This document shows, one piece after another, positions 39,858-50,800 of a stretch of 64,000 nucleotides of DNA. The stretch comes from Lineus longissimus (taxonomy: Eukaryota; Nemertea; Pilidiophora; Heteronemertea; Lineidae): contig NC_088308.1 in NCBI RefSeq assembly GCF_910592395.1, forward strand, positions 11,857,001 to 11,921,000. The letters run 5' to 3'. The translations under genes and the position numbers were made by a program. Every line of letters starts with the position of its first letter. The first letter of the stretch is position 1. A model generated the notes under the pieces. The model searched no databases. It saw only the letters and a list, made by a program, of their open reading frames with translations, and had not been told where the DNA came from.

Positions 39858-42485
39858 TTAACTCTTTCAGTGCCAAGGACGTACTTGTACGTCCTAAATT
39901 TTGTACCCCTAAAGTGCCAAGGACGTACATGTACGTTCTATTTTTGTCAGTTGGTCAGAAGATTTATAGATGGTGTGTCGGTTCACTAATGCATTCTATA
40001 TCATGTTGAATGAAGTTACAATGATCGTCTGCTAGTGTATTGGTCATACTGTGCCTCTAGGCGGGGTCATTCTATTCATCGGAATGACGTCACTTTTTTT
40101 TACTTTTATTGAATTATCTAAAACAATGGCGGGCCCTAGTAAACGTGCACGCTTTTCACTGGACCAAGTTTGTGATTATTTTGCCGACTCGGACAGTGAA
40201 CATGATTATTTTTCCGATTCATTTGGAGACGGTGAGGATGAGGAATCAGAATATGACCCGGGGGAGGCGGATTTGGACGAAAATGATGAGACAGGATGTG
40301 ATGATGGAAATGCGAGTTCTGATGAATTCCCGGCTTCAAATGATGACGGTTCTGTTCATAGCGTGCATAGCTCCCGGCATAGCTCTGCACATGGTAGTAG
40401 TAGTGATAATCATGATAGGCCTGTCACTCCCGTGGTCACACCCCATGTCCAAAGGGGTAGAGGACGAATTCGTCAGCGTGGACAGGGCCGAGGACTAAGT
40501 CATGGACATGATATTTCGTCTTCTTCTGGTGATGATAGCCCTCATCGGCCAAGTAGTCCTGATAGTGATCCTGGTTTAACACTCCCTGTTCCACGGGGCC
40601 GTGGTAGAGGTAGGGGTAGGGTTAGGGTTCGTGGAGGGGGTCAGGTGCAAGTGAGGGGTCAGAGAGGAGCTCCAGCTAGAGGCCGTGCTAGAAATCGTGG
40701 TAGAGGGCGTGGTAGGGGCCCCCAGGGTCCCAGGGTCCCAAGACAACCTGCTGCTAACCAACAAGCTGGTAATTGGGTTCCAGCTAATCGTCAACCAGTT
40801 GTGAACCCTTTTGGGGGTAATCCCGGCCCTCGTGGTGCTGCAGCAAACCTGGATGATGGTAATTCTCCGGTAGATTTTTTTGAACTGTTTTTCTCAGATG
40901 AACTCTTGCAGATAATCATTGACCAAACTAATCTCTATGCTCAGCAGTTCCTTGCTGCAATTCCAGTACTCTCCCCTAATGCCAGGGCTAGGAGATGGAA
41001 AGATATAACAATGAAGGACCTCAAGGTTTTTTTTGGCCTGATCATCTTGACTGGGATTGTGCGCAAACCAGACATGAAGTTTTTTTGGTCTACTGAGGAG
41101 ATACTGTATACCCCTTTCTTCAGTTCCAAGATGTCAAGGAATAAGTTCCAGTTGATATTCAAGTTCATACATTGCAATGACAATGATGCTAGGCCTCAAA
41201 ATGATCAAGACAGACTATACAAAGTTCGTCCAGTGTATGACTACCTCGTTAGTAAGTTCAAGGAGTTGTATGAACCTAGTGGTGAAATTTCTATCGATGA
41301 GGGTATGTTGAAATGGAAAGGTCGCCTAGCATTCCGTGTTTACAATCCAATGAAGCCCATAAAGTATGGCATAAAAGGATACATCCTTGCTGATTCAGGA
41401 AATGCCTACTGTTGGAACATCAGAATATATGATGGTGTTGCTCAAACAATTCGGGAAACTGTCTTCGTGTTGCTTGATCGTCTGCTTGGGTTACACCGCA
41501 CACTATACATGGACAATTATTATAACTCTGTGGCCCTCTCTGAGGCCCTCCTGGACAGGGATACTTACACTGTTGGAACACTCAGGAAAAACCGTGGAGA
41601 ACCAGCAGTAGTTCGTGTAGCTGGAGACAGAAATAACCGGATGGCAAAGGGTGACGTCATTGCCAGGGACAACGGTCGCTGCATGGTTTTGGCTTGGCAG
41701 GATAATAGGACAGTCAGGACAATAAGCACCAAGCATGATGCTGCTATGGGCATAGTTCAAGTCAGGAGGAGAGGTGGAGGACATAATGCTGTGAATAAGC
41801 CACTCTGCATCACAGAGTACAATCAGTTCATGTCGGGGGTGGACAGAGTGGACCAGATGCTGTCCTATTATCCTTCAGTCCGTAAGACAGTGAAATGGAC
41901 CAAGAAATTACTGTTCTACTTTATGGAGTTGTCCCTGCACAATGCTCACATTCTGTACAACATGGCTCAAGCAGCAGGAAACAAACTACCATTGCTTGAG
42001 TTTCAAATGTCTGTGGTGAAAAGTTTTACCGCAAATGCTGATGTTCCTTCAGATAGCAGTGACTCCGATGAGGACAATGAACCCCCTCCAATGACCAGGA
42101 GGGCCCCAAAAAAGGACCCAGCTGAGAGGCTGATTGGTGGATTCAAAGTTCACAAACAGGACACCTTCCCACCAACAGAAACTTGCAGGAATGTTCAAAG
42201 GAAATGTAGAGTTTGTGCTAGGAGGGGTATCAGACGCGACACTCGCATATTCTGCAAAAAGTGCCAAATTCCCCTCTGTGCAGGAGAGTGTTTCAATATT
42301 TACCACTCCATAAAACAATACCATTGACTTTGGGATGTTCTAAGGACACATGAAAGACCAAGATACAAAAGATTTGATGAGTAAATCTTATTTATTCTAT
42401 TTTTGACAGAATTTACAAAAACCCCTAAAAGCTGGGCACTTTAGGGTACTATCTTATAAACGGGCCCGGGCACTGAAAGAGTTAA
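39858..42485 (+). mobile_element. Intact piggyBac-type DNA transposon
   Basis: TTAA stands at both ends (39858-39861, 42482-42485). Inside it are inverted ends CTCTTTCAGTGCC / GGCACTGAAAGAG. A second inverted pair lies further in (GTACCCCTAAAGTGCC near 39903 and GGGCACTTTAGGGTAC near 42434). The left end has two near-palindromes, GGACGTACTTGTACGTCC and GGACGTACATGTACGTTC. The element interrupts the first copy of a ~340-bp module. The uninterrupted copies read TTCTACATTCATAGGTC where the interrupted copy reads TTCTACA-[TTAA...TTAA]-TAGGTC, an internal empty-site reference. The transposase ORF is full length, so recent or current activity is plausible. Confidence 0.95.
40126..42327 (+). CDS. 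piggyBac transposase (PGBD type)
   Basis: The ATG at 40126 in context AAACAATGGC is chosen over earlier in-frame codons, giving 733 residues. The N-terminus is acidic (DSDSEHDYFSDSFGDGEDEE), followed by an unusual Arg/Gly-rich segment (RGRGRGRGRVRVRGG) that may bind nucleic acid. The transposase core includes FSSKMSRNKFQLIFKFIHCN, EISIDEGMLKWKGR with the first catalytic Asp, LYMDNYYNS with the second, and MSGVDRVDQMLSYYPS with the third and fourth. The C-terminus carries the Cys-rich domain (CRVCARRGIRRDTR, CKKCQIPLC) that binds the transposon end. No stop or frameshift is present. The long RGG-type insertion distinguishes it from the insect piggyBac layout. Confidence 0.95.
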   Translation: MAGPSKRARFSLDQVCDYFADSDSEHDYFSDSFGDGEDEESEYDPGEADLDENDETGCDDGNASSDEFPASNDDGSVHSVHSSRHSSAHGSSSDNHDRPVTPVVTPHVQRGRGRIRQRGQGRGLSHGHDISSSSGDDSPHRPSSPDSDPGLTLPVPRGRGRGRGRVRVRGGGQVQVRGQRGAPARGRARNRGRGRGRGPQGPRVPRQPAANQQAGNWVPANRQPVVNPFGGNPGPRGAAANLDDGNSPVDFFELFFSDELLQIIIDQTNLYAQQFLAAIPVLSPNARARRWKDITMKDLKVFFGLIILTGIVRKPDMKFFWSTEEILYTPFFSSKMSRNKFQLIFKFIHCNDNDARPQNDQDRLYKVRPVYDYLVSKFKELYEPSGEISIDEGMLKWKGRLAFRVYNPMKPIKYGIKGYILADSGNAYCWNIRIYDGVAQTIRETVFVLLDRLLGLHRTLYMDNYYNSVALSEALLDRDTYTVGTLRKNRGEPAVVRVAGDRNNRMAKGDVIARDNGRCMVLAWQDNRTVRTISTKHDAAMGIVQVRRRGGGHNAVNKPLCITEYNQFMSGVDRVDQMLSYYPSVRKTVKWTKKLLFYFMELSLHNAHILYNMAQAAGNKLPLLEFQMSVVKSFTANADVPSDSSDSDEDNEPPPMTRRAPKKDPAERLIGGFKVHKQDTFPPTETCRNVQRKCRVCARRGIRRDTRIFCKKCQIPLCAGECFNIYHSIKQYH

Positions 42486-42656
42486 TAGGTCTAGGTATAA
42501 GATTCAAGTTGTTTTTATGGGTAAATGACTGTGCATCATCAGCGCCTGAAAATATCAGAAAATTCTCAAACAAAGTAAGTAGCAGGCAGTCAGAATATAA
42601 TGTTAGTATTACCAGCTTTTCAAGGAACGTACCAAAGTTGCTTTCTTTAATTTCAG

Positions 42657-42725
42657 CATTCAGTTGTACCAGAGGATCCTGCGAGCGGACCTGGTCCAGT
42701 GGAAGAAACGCCACAAAGTCATGGG
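42657..42725 (+). CDS. Repeated 69-bp symmetric exon, copy 2
   Basis: Acceptor TTTAATTTCAG and donor GTAAGC frame the same 69 bp, reading HSVVPEDPASGPGPVEETPQ plus SHG in phase 0. The flanking intron parts are also duplicated. Another frame is open too (FSCTRGSCERTWSSGRNATK), so the coding frame is not proven. Confidence 0.5.
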
Positions 42726-42994
42726 GTAAGCTAGAAGTCATCAGAATATTTGGCCTGAAAAATCAGTGTCGGAGATGAGGCAAGCTCGACCACCAAGGTT
42801 TTTGCATCACACTGGCAATTCTACATTCATAGGTCTAGGTATAAGATTCAAGTTGTTTTTATGAGTAAATGACCGTCCATCATTAGTGCCTGAAAATATC
42901 AGAAAATTCTCAAACAAAGTAAGTAGCAGTCAGAATATAATGTTAGTATTACCAGCTTTTCAAGGAACGTACCAGTTGCTTTCTTTAATTTCAG

Positions 42995-43063
42995 CATTCA
43001 GTTGTACCAGAGGATCCTGCGAGCGGACCTGGTCCAGTGGAAGAAACGCCACAAAGTCATGGG
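42995..43063 (+). CDS. Repeated 69-bp symmetric exon, copy 3
   Basis: This copy lies 338 bp after copy 2 and the exon is identical to it. Because 69 is a multiple of three, any number of copies can be included without shifting the frame. Confidence 0.5.
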
Positions 43064-43302
43064 GTAAGCTATCAAGCTAAGTCATCAGAATATTTGGCCT
43101 GAAAAATCAGTGTCGGAGATGAGGCTAGCTCGACCACCAAGGTTTTTGCATCACACTGGCAATTCTACATTCATAGGTCTAGGTATATGATTCAAGTTGT
43201 TTTTATGGGTAAATGACCGTCCATCATTAGTGCCTGAAAATATCAGAAAATTCTCAAACAAAGTAAGTAGCAGTCAGAATATAATGTTAGTATTACCAGC
43301 TT

Positions 43303-44230
43303 TCCCTGTAAAAGCCCATGGAATTCCTAACCAAGCGATGAAATTTAACCCAGAATATTTGAAACAAATGGTCGTCAAGATCAACTTCAGGTCTCATAAT
43401 TTAGAGATGGAACGAGGCAAAGGACTGGGGCGACCTGCTGCGACTAGGTTTGACCATAGGTTTGACATAGAGTCAGTTTTGGGTGTCTTCCGCAATTACA
43501 GTAGTATAGTACTGTTGGAGTACGTCACGTCGTGTGACGGCTGGGAGTCTCGTACACACTGTGACATCATTGATAATCAAAAGGGTCTCATGATTTGGCA
43601 TTTACTTTTTTTTAAATATGAAACTTGAGCAATATTACATTATCATGATACTACTGTATCAATCTTTACTTTAAAAAATAATTGGCACCTTCGAGAGGGG
43701 GTTACCTCGACTTAGTGATATTATCACTAAGGTAAAAATGTCCGTCCAACTCGCAGTTAACACTGGCTATGTAGGTAACTTATAATTAACCCAAAAGGCC
43801 TCAATATAGGCCTATATTCAATTCTCAGTGCAATGGGTGTGGATTGTAGTTTCTCAATGCCACTTCCTGCCAGAAGGAATATAAAAATCTCCATGGACAG
43901 GAAGTTTCTTTCCCATTCTTTGAATGTGAGGGGCAGTATACCACACAAAAAATTGTAATCCAAGTGGTATTTTTGGCTTCACAAGTTAGAAAAATAATGG
44001 GAGAGCTCCCTGTCTCAAGACCAAGATATGATAAAAGCAAAGTAACAGTTAGTTTTTTTTTTAATGATTTCTCCTTTCTAGAACACAACGTTATCTTGGG
44101 TGTCGAGCAATACTTCAAATAACTTTCAAATAATACCGCCAAAAAGATGAGGAATGTTGATTTCATTTCCGGAGGATACCCAGTACTTCCATCATTTCGT
44201 GTGATTTATATGGCATTGATAATATTGCAG
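43303..44230. other. Intron-like DNA before the PHD/F-box exons
   Basis: A frame runs to 43628 with KAHGIPNQAMKFNPEYLKQM and GKGLGRPAATRFDHRFD; I recognise no domain and see no paired splice sites. ACCTCGACTTAGTGATATTA then TCACTAAGGTAAAAA near 43706 forms a small palindrome. Confidence 0.3.
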
Positions 44231-46165
44231 ATGCAACCTCGAGGAACAAAAGACAAGAAACAGAAAGAGGACCTAAAAGAGCCAAAAGCTTCAGGAAAGC
44301 CCTATAATTTGCGAAGAATTCCAAAAAGAAAAGTAAGAGATGCCAACCGGCGTTCAATGTGATTCTTAAATTAAAACGTTTATAACTTTGTCCATGAACT
44401 CGTCGGCCCCAGCCCCCTCCCTTTCTCAAATCCTGGATCCATCCTGATACATTGTTTGGGTGAATACATTACAGTGGAACCTCTCTTAGCGAACACCTCT
44501 CTACTAAGGACACCCTCTCTATAAAGGACACTGCATTTGGTCGCAAATTAGTCAGTTCAATTCAATTTGACCTCTGTAATCAGGACAAGTATCAATTAAG
44601 GAGAGCGGTTATCAGTCCCAAGGATGAGGTTCTACTGCATATTGCATGCAATTCTAGCATAGCCCACACTTATACAGTGTGAAGGTTTTTGATTGGATAC
44701 ATGGTTCCAATGATATGAGGATAAATGAATTCATCCAATATAAGGAACGTGGAGATTGCCGTGTTGATCAGTATGAATAAAACTAGGAAAGAATTGGATG
44801 GTAACACCATTTTTTAGATCAACTAAAATTTTTGACTCATTAAAATATCAGTTGATCTAAAAAATGGTGTTACCATCCAATGCTTTCCTAGTTTCATCCA
44901 ATATAAGCATCTAAGCATTTAGGATTCAGCATCCATTGATTTTTTCCCGGCCAGGTTCCAATTTGTACCTGCATGAAAGAAACAAGTAGAGTTAAAAGCT
45001 ATGCTCAAGGACATAAACACTGTTAAGATGAAATACATGCGATCTTTATAGTGTTGCAACAGAGTCCGCTTGATTATAAGTACAGTGCTATGCCTATAAC
45101 CACTTTGCCTCCGATAACAATCTATTCTAATCCAGAATAAATCACATCAGATATACATTTAACTTGAAAAAAGTTGGGCAGTTGTAATAGAAATGCATAT
45201 TTTAATGCTAAAGTTTACTGACTTTCATCTTTTTTCTAGAAATTTCGGGACTCTTGGGATTGTCCCTCTATGGTAAAAAAGTCCAGGAAGCGGTATTGTC
45301 TTTGCAAGAACTTCGATGATGGGAGGCAAGTTTTGGGCATGAAAAGTAGTATTAACGCATACTTGAAAGTAAATAAATAGAAATTATATAGGTTTAAAGC
45401 CAACAGCAGTGGGAAATGACTCTTCAAAGGTACCCTACAGTCATATAAATGGCTTGGCCCAAAATTCCAGAGGTATATAGACTTCATTAGGTTCTTGTTT
45501 AAAAAAATGGTTGTAAAATACACTGCTAACTGTTTATACTGTGGGCTTACATTTAAAACTGCCCTTTCAGGTTGTACATTAAGTGTGATGGTGGATGTAA
45601 CAATGACTTTCACCCTGACTGTGTTGGCTTAAACCCAGAGGACATTCAGCAAGAAAAGTTCTTTTGTCCAGACTGCATGGTAAGCCTCATCTATATTACA
45701 TTAGAAAAGACATGAAAAAAGAAGATGATGTTCAGGGAATTGCTAATAAATGTTTAAAAAATCATAATGTTGTCGTATCTGGGACAAATCTAGGAAAAGG
45801 TGTCTGTGGAAGCTTCGGCCATGACCTGCTGCTTTTGTATTTTGAACCAATCTTAACATACTCTGATGCGCAACCATCAGTGTGGGTAGTGGCTTTGAAA
45901 TTAAGATAATTGTGGACGCTGCTGTCACCCATCAGGTTACTAATTTGGCCTTGAGTTGATTGCAAAAACAAAACTCTAATGGCCATAAAGCATTCTACAT
46001 TGAAAAAGTAATAATGAGTCACAGTGGAGTGTTTAATATATGTTGTGGATAAAATTTCAGGAGGTTCAACAGGAAGGACACTCGCACTCACAGGAAGCAG
46101 AACATGTGCATCGTATAGATGCAATGGGAAATTGTGTTAACCAATCACCAGGATATGACTGTTGG
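44231..46165 (+). CDS. PHD-finger / F-box gene, 5' exon group (four exons)
   Basis: Exons are 44231-44332, 45240-45325, 45571-45679 and 46061-46165. The first begins MQPRGTKDKKQKEDLKEPKA and is basic (a likely nuclear signal, RRIPKRK). Exons 2 and 3 together encode a PHD finger: YCLCKNFDDGR, then LYIKCDGGCNNDFHPDCVGL and FFCPDCM, giving the Cys4-His-Cys3 zinc ligands. It resembles BPTF-type fingers, but the Trp of the usual NWYH (aromatic cage for methylated H3K4) is Asp here, so methyl-lysine reading may be lost. The intron between exons 2 and 3 starts with GC (GGAG|GCAAGT); only this donor keeps the frame. Exon 4 reads EVQQEGHSHSQEAEHVHRID. With the 3' exons the total is 891 bp, a multiple of three. 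Upstream 69-bp exons may belong to the same gene. The role is probably nuclear; the partner is unknown. Confidence 0.75.
44472..44637. mobile_element. TGGAACCTC-family MITE in a PHD/F-box intron
   Basis: It has clear inverted ends CAGTGGAACCTC and GAGGTTCTACTG, with two AAGGACAC-type internal repeats. It is a sister of the copy at 11412. It lies in the intron between 44332 and 45240. Confidence 0.7.
44730..44907. repeat. 44-bp near-perfect hairpin flanked by 15-bp direct repeats
   Basis: The arm AACTAGGAAAGAATTGGATG through AGATCAACT (44781-44824) and its reverse complement (44850-44894) differ at only one or two bases and enclose a loop of about 25 nt. The 15-bp word TTCATCCAATATAAG flanks the structure at 44730 and 44893. 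It lies in an intron of the PHD/F-box gene, so a transcript would carry a long hairpin. A small DNA-transposon remnant or a hairpin-RNA precursor are both possible. Confidence 0.75.
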
Positions 46166-46709
46166 GTAAGTTTTTTAATGATTTTTAACTGTAATATTTT
46201 ACCTGTTGATTGATCATCCTTATTTACCTAATTTGCTTGCGAGGTAGTGCGGTGGTAGTGTTGCTACCCATTGTGCAATCAAGTCATGATGACAAAGGAT
46301 ATGAGCATTTGCCCACACGAGTTGATGGAATAGTGGGAAGAATGTCCACTACTCAGGTGATGCGCCTGGCTTATTCCTGAGTGAGAGAGTAAAATTCAAA
46401 AAATCTTTTTTTCTTATAAAGTTTTCGTAAGGAGTTTCACTTATAGTACCACAGGAATTTATTGATTTGTTCGTACCAGTGGTACTTTTTTTCCCTATTT
46501 ATTCTGAGGCTGATCTCTTTTGCAATCTCTAGAGTCGACAATATTGCACTTCGTACACATGCTGCCATCTAGCTTTCACAAAAGCTAATTTGATCTTGCC
46601 AGGCTACGTCATGGTTGGTCAATAAGCTTTGACTTATAATTACCCAGGCTCCAATTCTGATAGAATGTGTCATTCAAATTTCATGTTCACCAGCAGCCGA
46701 GAGTCACAT
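46166..46709. other. Intron sequence left of the BEL element
   Basis: This is intronic DNA of the PHD/F-box gene. CACAT at 46705-46709 is the left target duplication of the BEL element. No further feature is seen. Confidence 0.4.
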
Positions 46710-47703
46710 TGTTACGGCATATCGCCTTTAATTATTGTTGACGTCAGCGCCACCTATATTAGCCTGTGCGCTTTCCGCCATTGTGTTTTCCCGGTACAAA
46801 ACCTTGCGGTTTTTGCCGATGTAGAAGAAGTCAAATTTAAGGCTAATTGTTCAGAAAAGAGTAGCCTAAAACAGAAGTATGTCAAGATGAATATGTATAG
46901 CAACATTAAGTGGCGTAATTTGCCCAAAATAATTAGATCAGTGCTGTAAAACTGTGTCCAACGACAGCGGACGTCTTGTAAAAGGTTAAGACACATGTAC
47001 CTATCTACCACGCCTAATGTCAAGGCATTGTAGTATCAAAATCGTGGCCACGTGCAATGTTTTTCATATCAGCGTTTTAGAGAGGACATTGTGTCCCTTT
47101 GTAGCCCATTTAAAAGCTAGTCTGACAGAGTTATTTGTCTTTGCATATTGGAGTGAAGACTTTCTCCTTAGTACCGTTGAGTGTTCTCAGGTGGCAGCAC
47201 CTTGTGGTGGTGTCTTCCAGTTGTCTAATTCTTGTGTCCTGCTAGCTGGACTTTGTAGCCTTTATATATTCATTGTGGAGATGTTAGACAAGTTAAACTG
47301 ATGTCCTGGGATTTTGGGGATAATTTGGCTTACTTTGGGGTGAAGTTTTTGGTGGAGACATTGTCACAACCTGGGACGCTGGGTTGTCACAACCTGTCTT
47401 CACGCTCATGTACACTTACATTGTACATCTATATCTTGTCTGGCATCTCTGATGTTCTTGGTTATTTGCTAAAAAGACTAAGGAGTCCTTCCCATTTTGT
47501 ATTTTCAGTTTTTACGTGAACCTGATGTAGTCAGTCGAAAGATGTACCTGTAACTGTGAATCTGCTGTACTTGACAAAACTACACGGTGATACGCTATTA
47601 AACTAAAGAGAAGGATCTTTAGACACGTCGTTCGTCTTCTGTTCATGGATGTGACTGTCTCTTACATGGATGATCCTAAGCTGAGAAGTGCATCGCCGCC
47701 ACA
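46710..47703 (+). repeat. BEL element 5' LTR (994 bp)
   Basis: It contains TTGACGTCAGCGCC near the start and 26 bp (around 47067-47092, CATATCAGCG...GACATT) missing from the 3' LTR. No convincing tRNA-type primer site was seen just after it. Confidence 0.9.
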
Positions 47704-47811
47704 GTAAAAACTCTGTTCAAGACTCTTATCGTAGAATACGGTGAATTCTTAATAAAGAACTTTACCATGTTGTGTGACTTTAACCGTAGTAACTGACTCA
47801 GAAGCTACATC

Positions 47812-50800
47812 ATGGCTCAAAGCCAGATTGATCTTGCTAAAAGGGTTAAGTCCGAGAAACTGCTGATGCAGATGCTTACTGCCGAAAAAAGCAAGCTGGA
47901 AAAGAGCATACAACAAATGGAAGATGAGCTGAGGTCAAAACGAAGATATTTGACCTCGACTCCGGCAAGTCAGATACCTATTCCAGTGACATTGGTGACA
48001 CCTGACGCCAGTAACATTGCTGTAAGCGCCCCTCACCACAGTGACGATGGGTGGAGCCCAGTACCCACCCCAAGACGGTCAAAGCCGTCAGCATTGCCAC
48101 CACAGCCAACGCCTGAGCCAGAGAGGCCCACACCCACTCCAAGACGGTCAAAGCCGTCAGCGTTGCCACCACAGCCAACGCCTGAGCCTGAGCCAGAGAG
48201 GCTCACACCCTCTAGAGATCCTCTCAGTCAAGACTCTGAATCGAAAGGAGTTGGTGCAGCAGATGAGAGTATCGCCAAGTTAGCCGAAATCCTTACCGAA
48301 TTGCAACGTCGGGACCACCTGCCGAGAGTTGAACCAGAAGTCTTCAAGGGTGATCTTCTTCAATATCCGCTATGGAACTCGTCATTTGAGACCATGATCG
48401 AAGCTTGTGTTACCTCAGTGACACAGCGATTACACTACCTGAGTAAATATACGGGAGGTGAAGCAAAGGAGGCTATTCGAGGTCTGCTCTCTCAAGGCAC
48501 CGCAGATGCATACATGAGGGCAAGGTCGCTCCTAAAGGAAAGGTACGGAAATAAATTCATAACAGCAGAAGCCTACAAGCAAAGAATTGACAGTTGGCCT
48601 CATCTTAAGGCGGGAGATGGTAGGGAGTTGAGGAAGTTCGCCGACTTCTTGACAAGTTTTGCTAGTGCAATGAACTCAATCCGTTACCTAGATGGACTTA
48701 ACAACCCAGATGAGAATAAGAAGATTCTTCGCAAACTCCCACGATATATTGTGGACAGATGGAGCAGGATTATTGATACAAGGCTGAGCAAAGATGATCC
48801 ATCCTACCCAAGTTTTCAAGAATTCTGTGACTTCATCGTAAAGGAAGCCCGGATCGCATGCAGTCCAGTCAGTCTAAGAGGGGAGGACAGCAGTGGAAAA
48901 CCAGACAAGGCAAAGGGGACCGCAAACCATTTCAAGTCGAAGACTTTGTCAACAGTTGCAAAATCGTCAAAAACTGAGCCGCAGCCTAAATCAGAACAGA
49001 CCAGTCAGAAGCCTAAGCCAAAGGCCCGCAAGTGTGCTGTATGCAGTAATCCCCATGGAGTCGCCACGTGTCCAACCTTTGCAGCAATGTCTCTGACCGA
49101 GCGAAAAACTACAATCAAGGATAAGGCCCTGTGTTATGGCTGTCTGAGATTCGGGCACCGTCGAGCCACATGTAAAACAAAGCTGACATGTGAGGTGTGC
49201 TCAAAACTGCATCCAACTGTACTGCAGGATTACAATGCGGTAGCAATGCCTCAGACAGGCGTTGCCCCAGATAACGCTAACACTAACTGTGTAAAACAAG
49301 GACACAGGTGCTCTCATTCGTTAATCCTACCTGTCACCCTGTATCACGAGAAGGATCCAAGAAGAACAGTCGACGTTTACGCCCTCTTGGACCCACAGTC
49401 CGACACTTGTTTCGTCTCTGAGAATACAGCCAGAACCCTAGATGTTAAAGGATGTGATGTTACCCTCAGGCTAACAACCATGTTAGCTGAAGCCACTGTT
49501 AAGTCTACTAAGGTCACAGGCCTCCGAGTAATGGATGTTGATCGCAATTTGGATGTAGGCCTCCCAGTTACCTACACCAGAGACAAAAGACCTGCTACAC
49601 ATGGGCAGATACCTAGAGCTGACACTTTGAGAACAATTCCCCACCTGGCAAAGATAGCAGACAAGCTTCATCCTCATCAAGACATTGAAATCGGCCTGCT
49701 TGTTGGGATGAACTGCCCTCGACTCATGAAACCTAGAGATGTTGTCCCAGGAGGAAACAATGACCCTTATGCCATTTTGACCGATCTTGGTTGGGGAGTC
49801 ATTGGTATCCTTGACTGCAGCTGTGAAGATGAAAGCCAAATAGAGTCCGCCTGCAGATCAATCAGTACTGAAGGAGGCAGTTGTCACTTTGCATTCAGAA
49901 CCAAAGGCAAGGAGATAAGTCCAATTCTACTTAGTGAGTGGTTTGAACGAGAATTTCATGAAGACGACTCCGAAGAGAAGATGTCCTGTGACGATAGAAA
50001 ATTTCTATCCAAGGCACGAGATGGACTACAGCAGTTAGAAAACGGACATTTTCAGCTGCCCCTGCCACTGAAGGATGACAACATGGTCCTGCCCAACAAC
50101 AGACAGCTCGCTGTAAGGCGCTTAAATGGTCTGAAACGCCGATTACGCCGTGATGAAGCATATAAGGGAAAGTATGTTGATTTTATGGAGGACTTGTTTG
50201 TGAAGGGCTATGCCGAACCAGCCCCCAAGGAGACCCCTACAGGCCAAGTCTGGTACATTCCCCACCATGGTGTACTTCATCCCAAGAAGCCAGATAAACT
50301 CAGAGTTGTTTATGACTGCAGCGCTGCATATCAAGGACAAGTACTCAACAGCAACCTTCTCCAGGGTCCTGATCTCACAAACAATTTAACTGGCATACTT
50401 TGTCGTTTCCGGAAGGAGCCAGTGGCCTTCACCTGTGACATTGAGGCTTTCTATCACCAGGTATCTGTCGCAGAAGATAGTAGAGACCTTTTTCGCTTTC
50501 TATGGTGGAAGAACGGGCAGCTAGAAGAAGAGCCGACCGACTACAGGATGACAGTCCATGTGTTTGGAGCCACATCTTCCCCTGGATGTTGTAATTATGC
50601 GCTAAAGGCCACAGCAGACAAGTACGAAGAAAAACACGGAAAAGAGGCTGCCGATTTTGTAAGAGATAGTTTCTACGCTGATGATGGCATCCGGTCTGTC
50701 CCAACAACCAAGTCAGCCAAGGAGTTAATCGATTCAAGCCGCCAACTCTGTAAGGAAGGAGGTTTTCGTCTGCACAAGTTTGCATCTAATAAGAGAGAAG

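Larger units (their letters stand above)
39660..43300 (+). repeat. Three tandem ~340-bp exon-plus-intron modules, first split by piggyBac
   Basis: Each module has the 69-bp exon, GTAAGCT, the string GAAGTCATCAGAATATTTGG, TTTTTGCATCACACTGGC, ATAGGTCTAGGTATA, GGGTAAATGACCGT and CAAACAAAGTAAGTAGC. Copies 2 and 3 are 338 bp apart. Copies 1 and 2 are 2968 bp apart, which becomes 344 bp once the piggyBac insertion (2624 bp plus one TTAA) is removed. A fourth unit begins after 43064 and breaks off at about 43302. Confidence 0.9.

Noticed and set aside
43310-43628. Coding exon reading KAHGIPNQAMKFNPEYLKQM
   Set aside because: It has no paired splice sites, an AT-rich tail and no known domain; it may be a transposon scrap.
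38729-44332. Josephin-like exon joined to the 69-bp exons and the PHD/F-box gene
   Set aside because: A phase-0 donor at 39292 would allow it, but the nearest exon-like segment (39538-39577) breaks the phase and nothing else links them, so it stays speculation.
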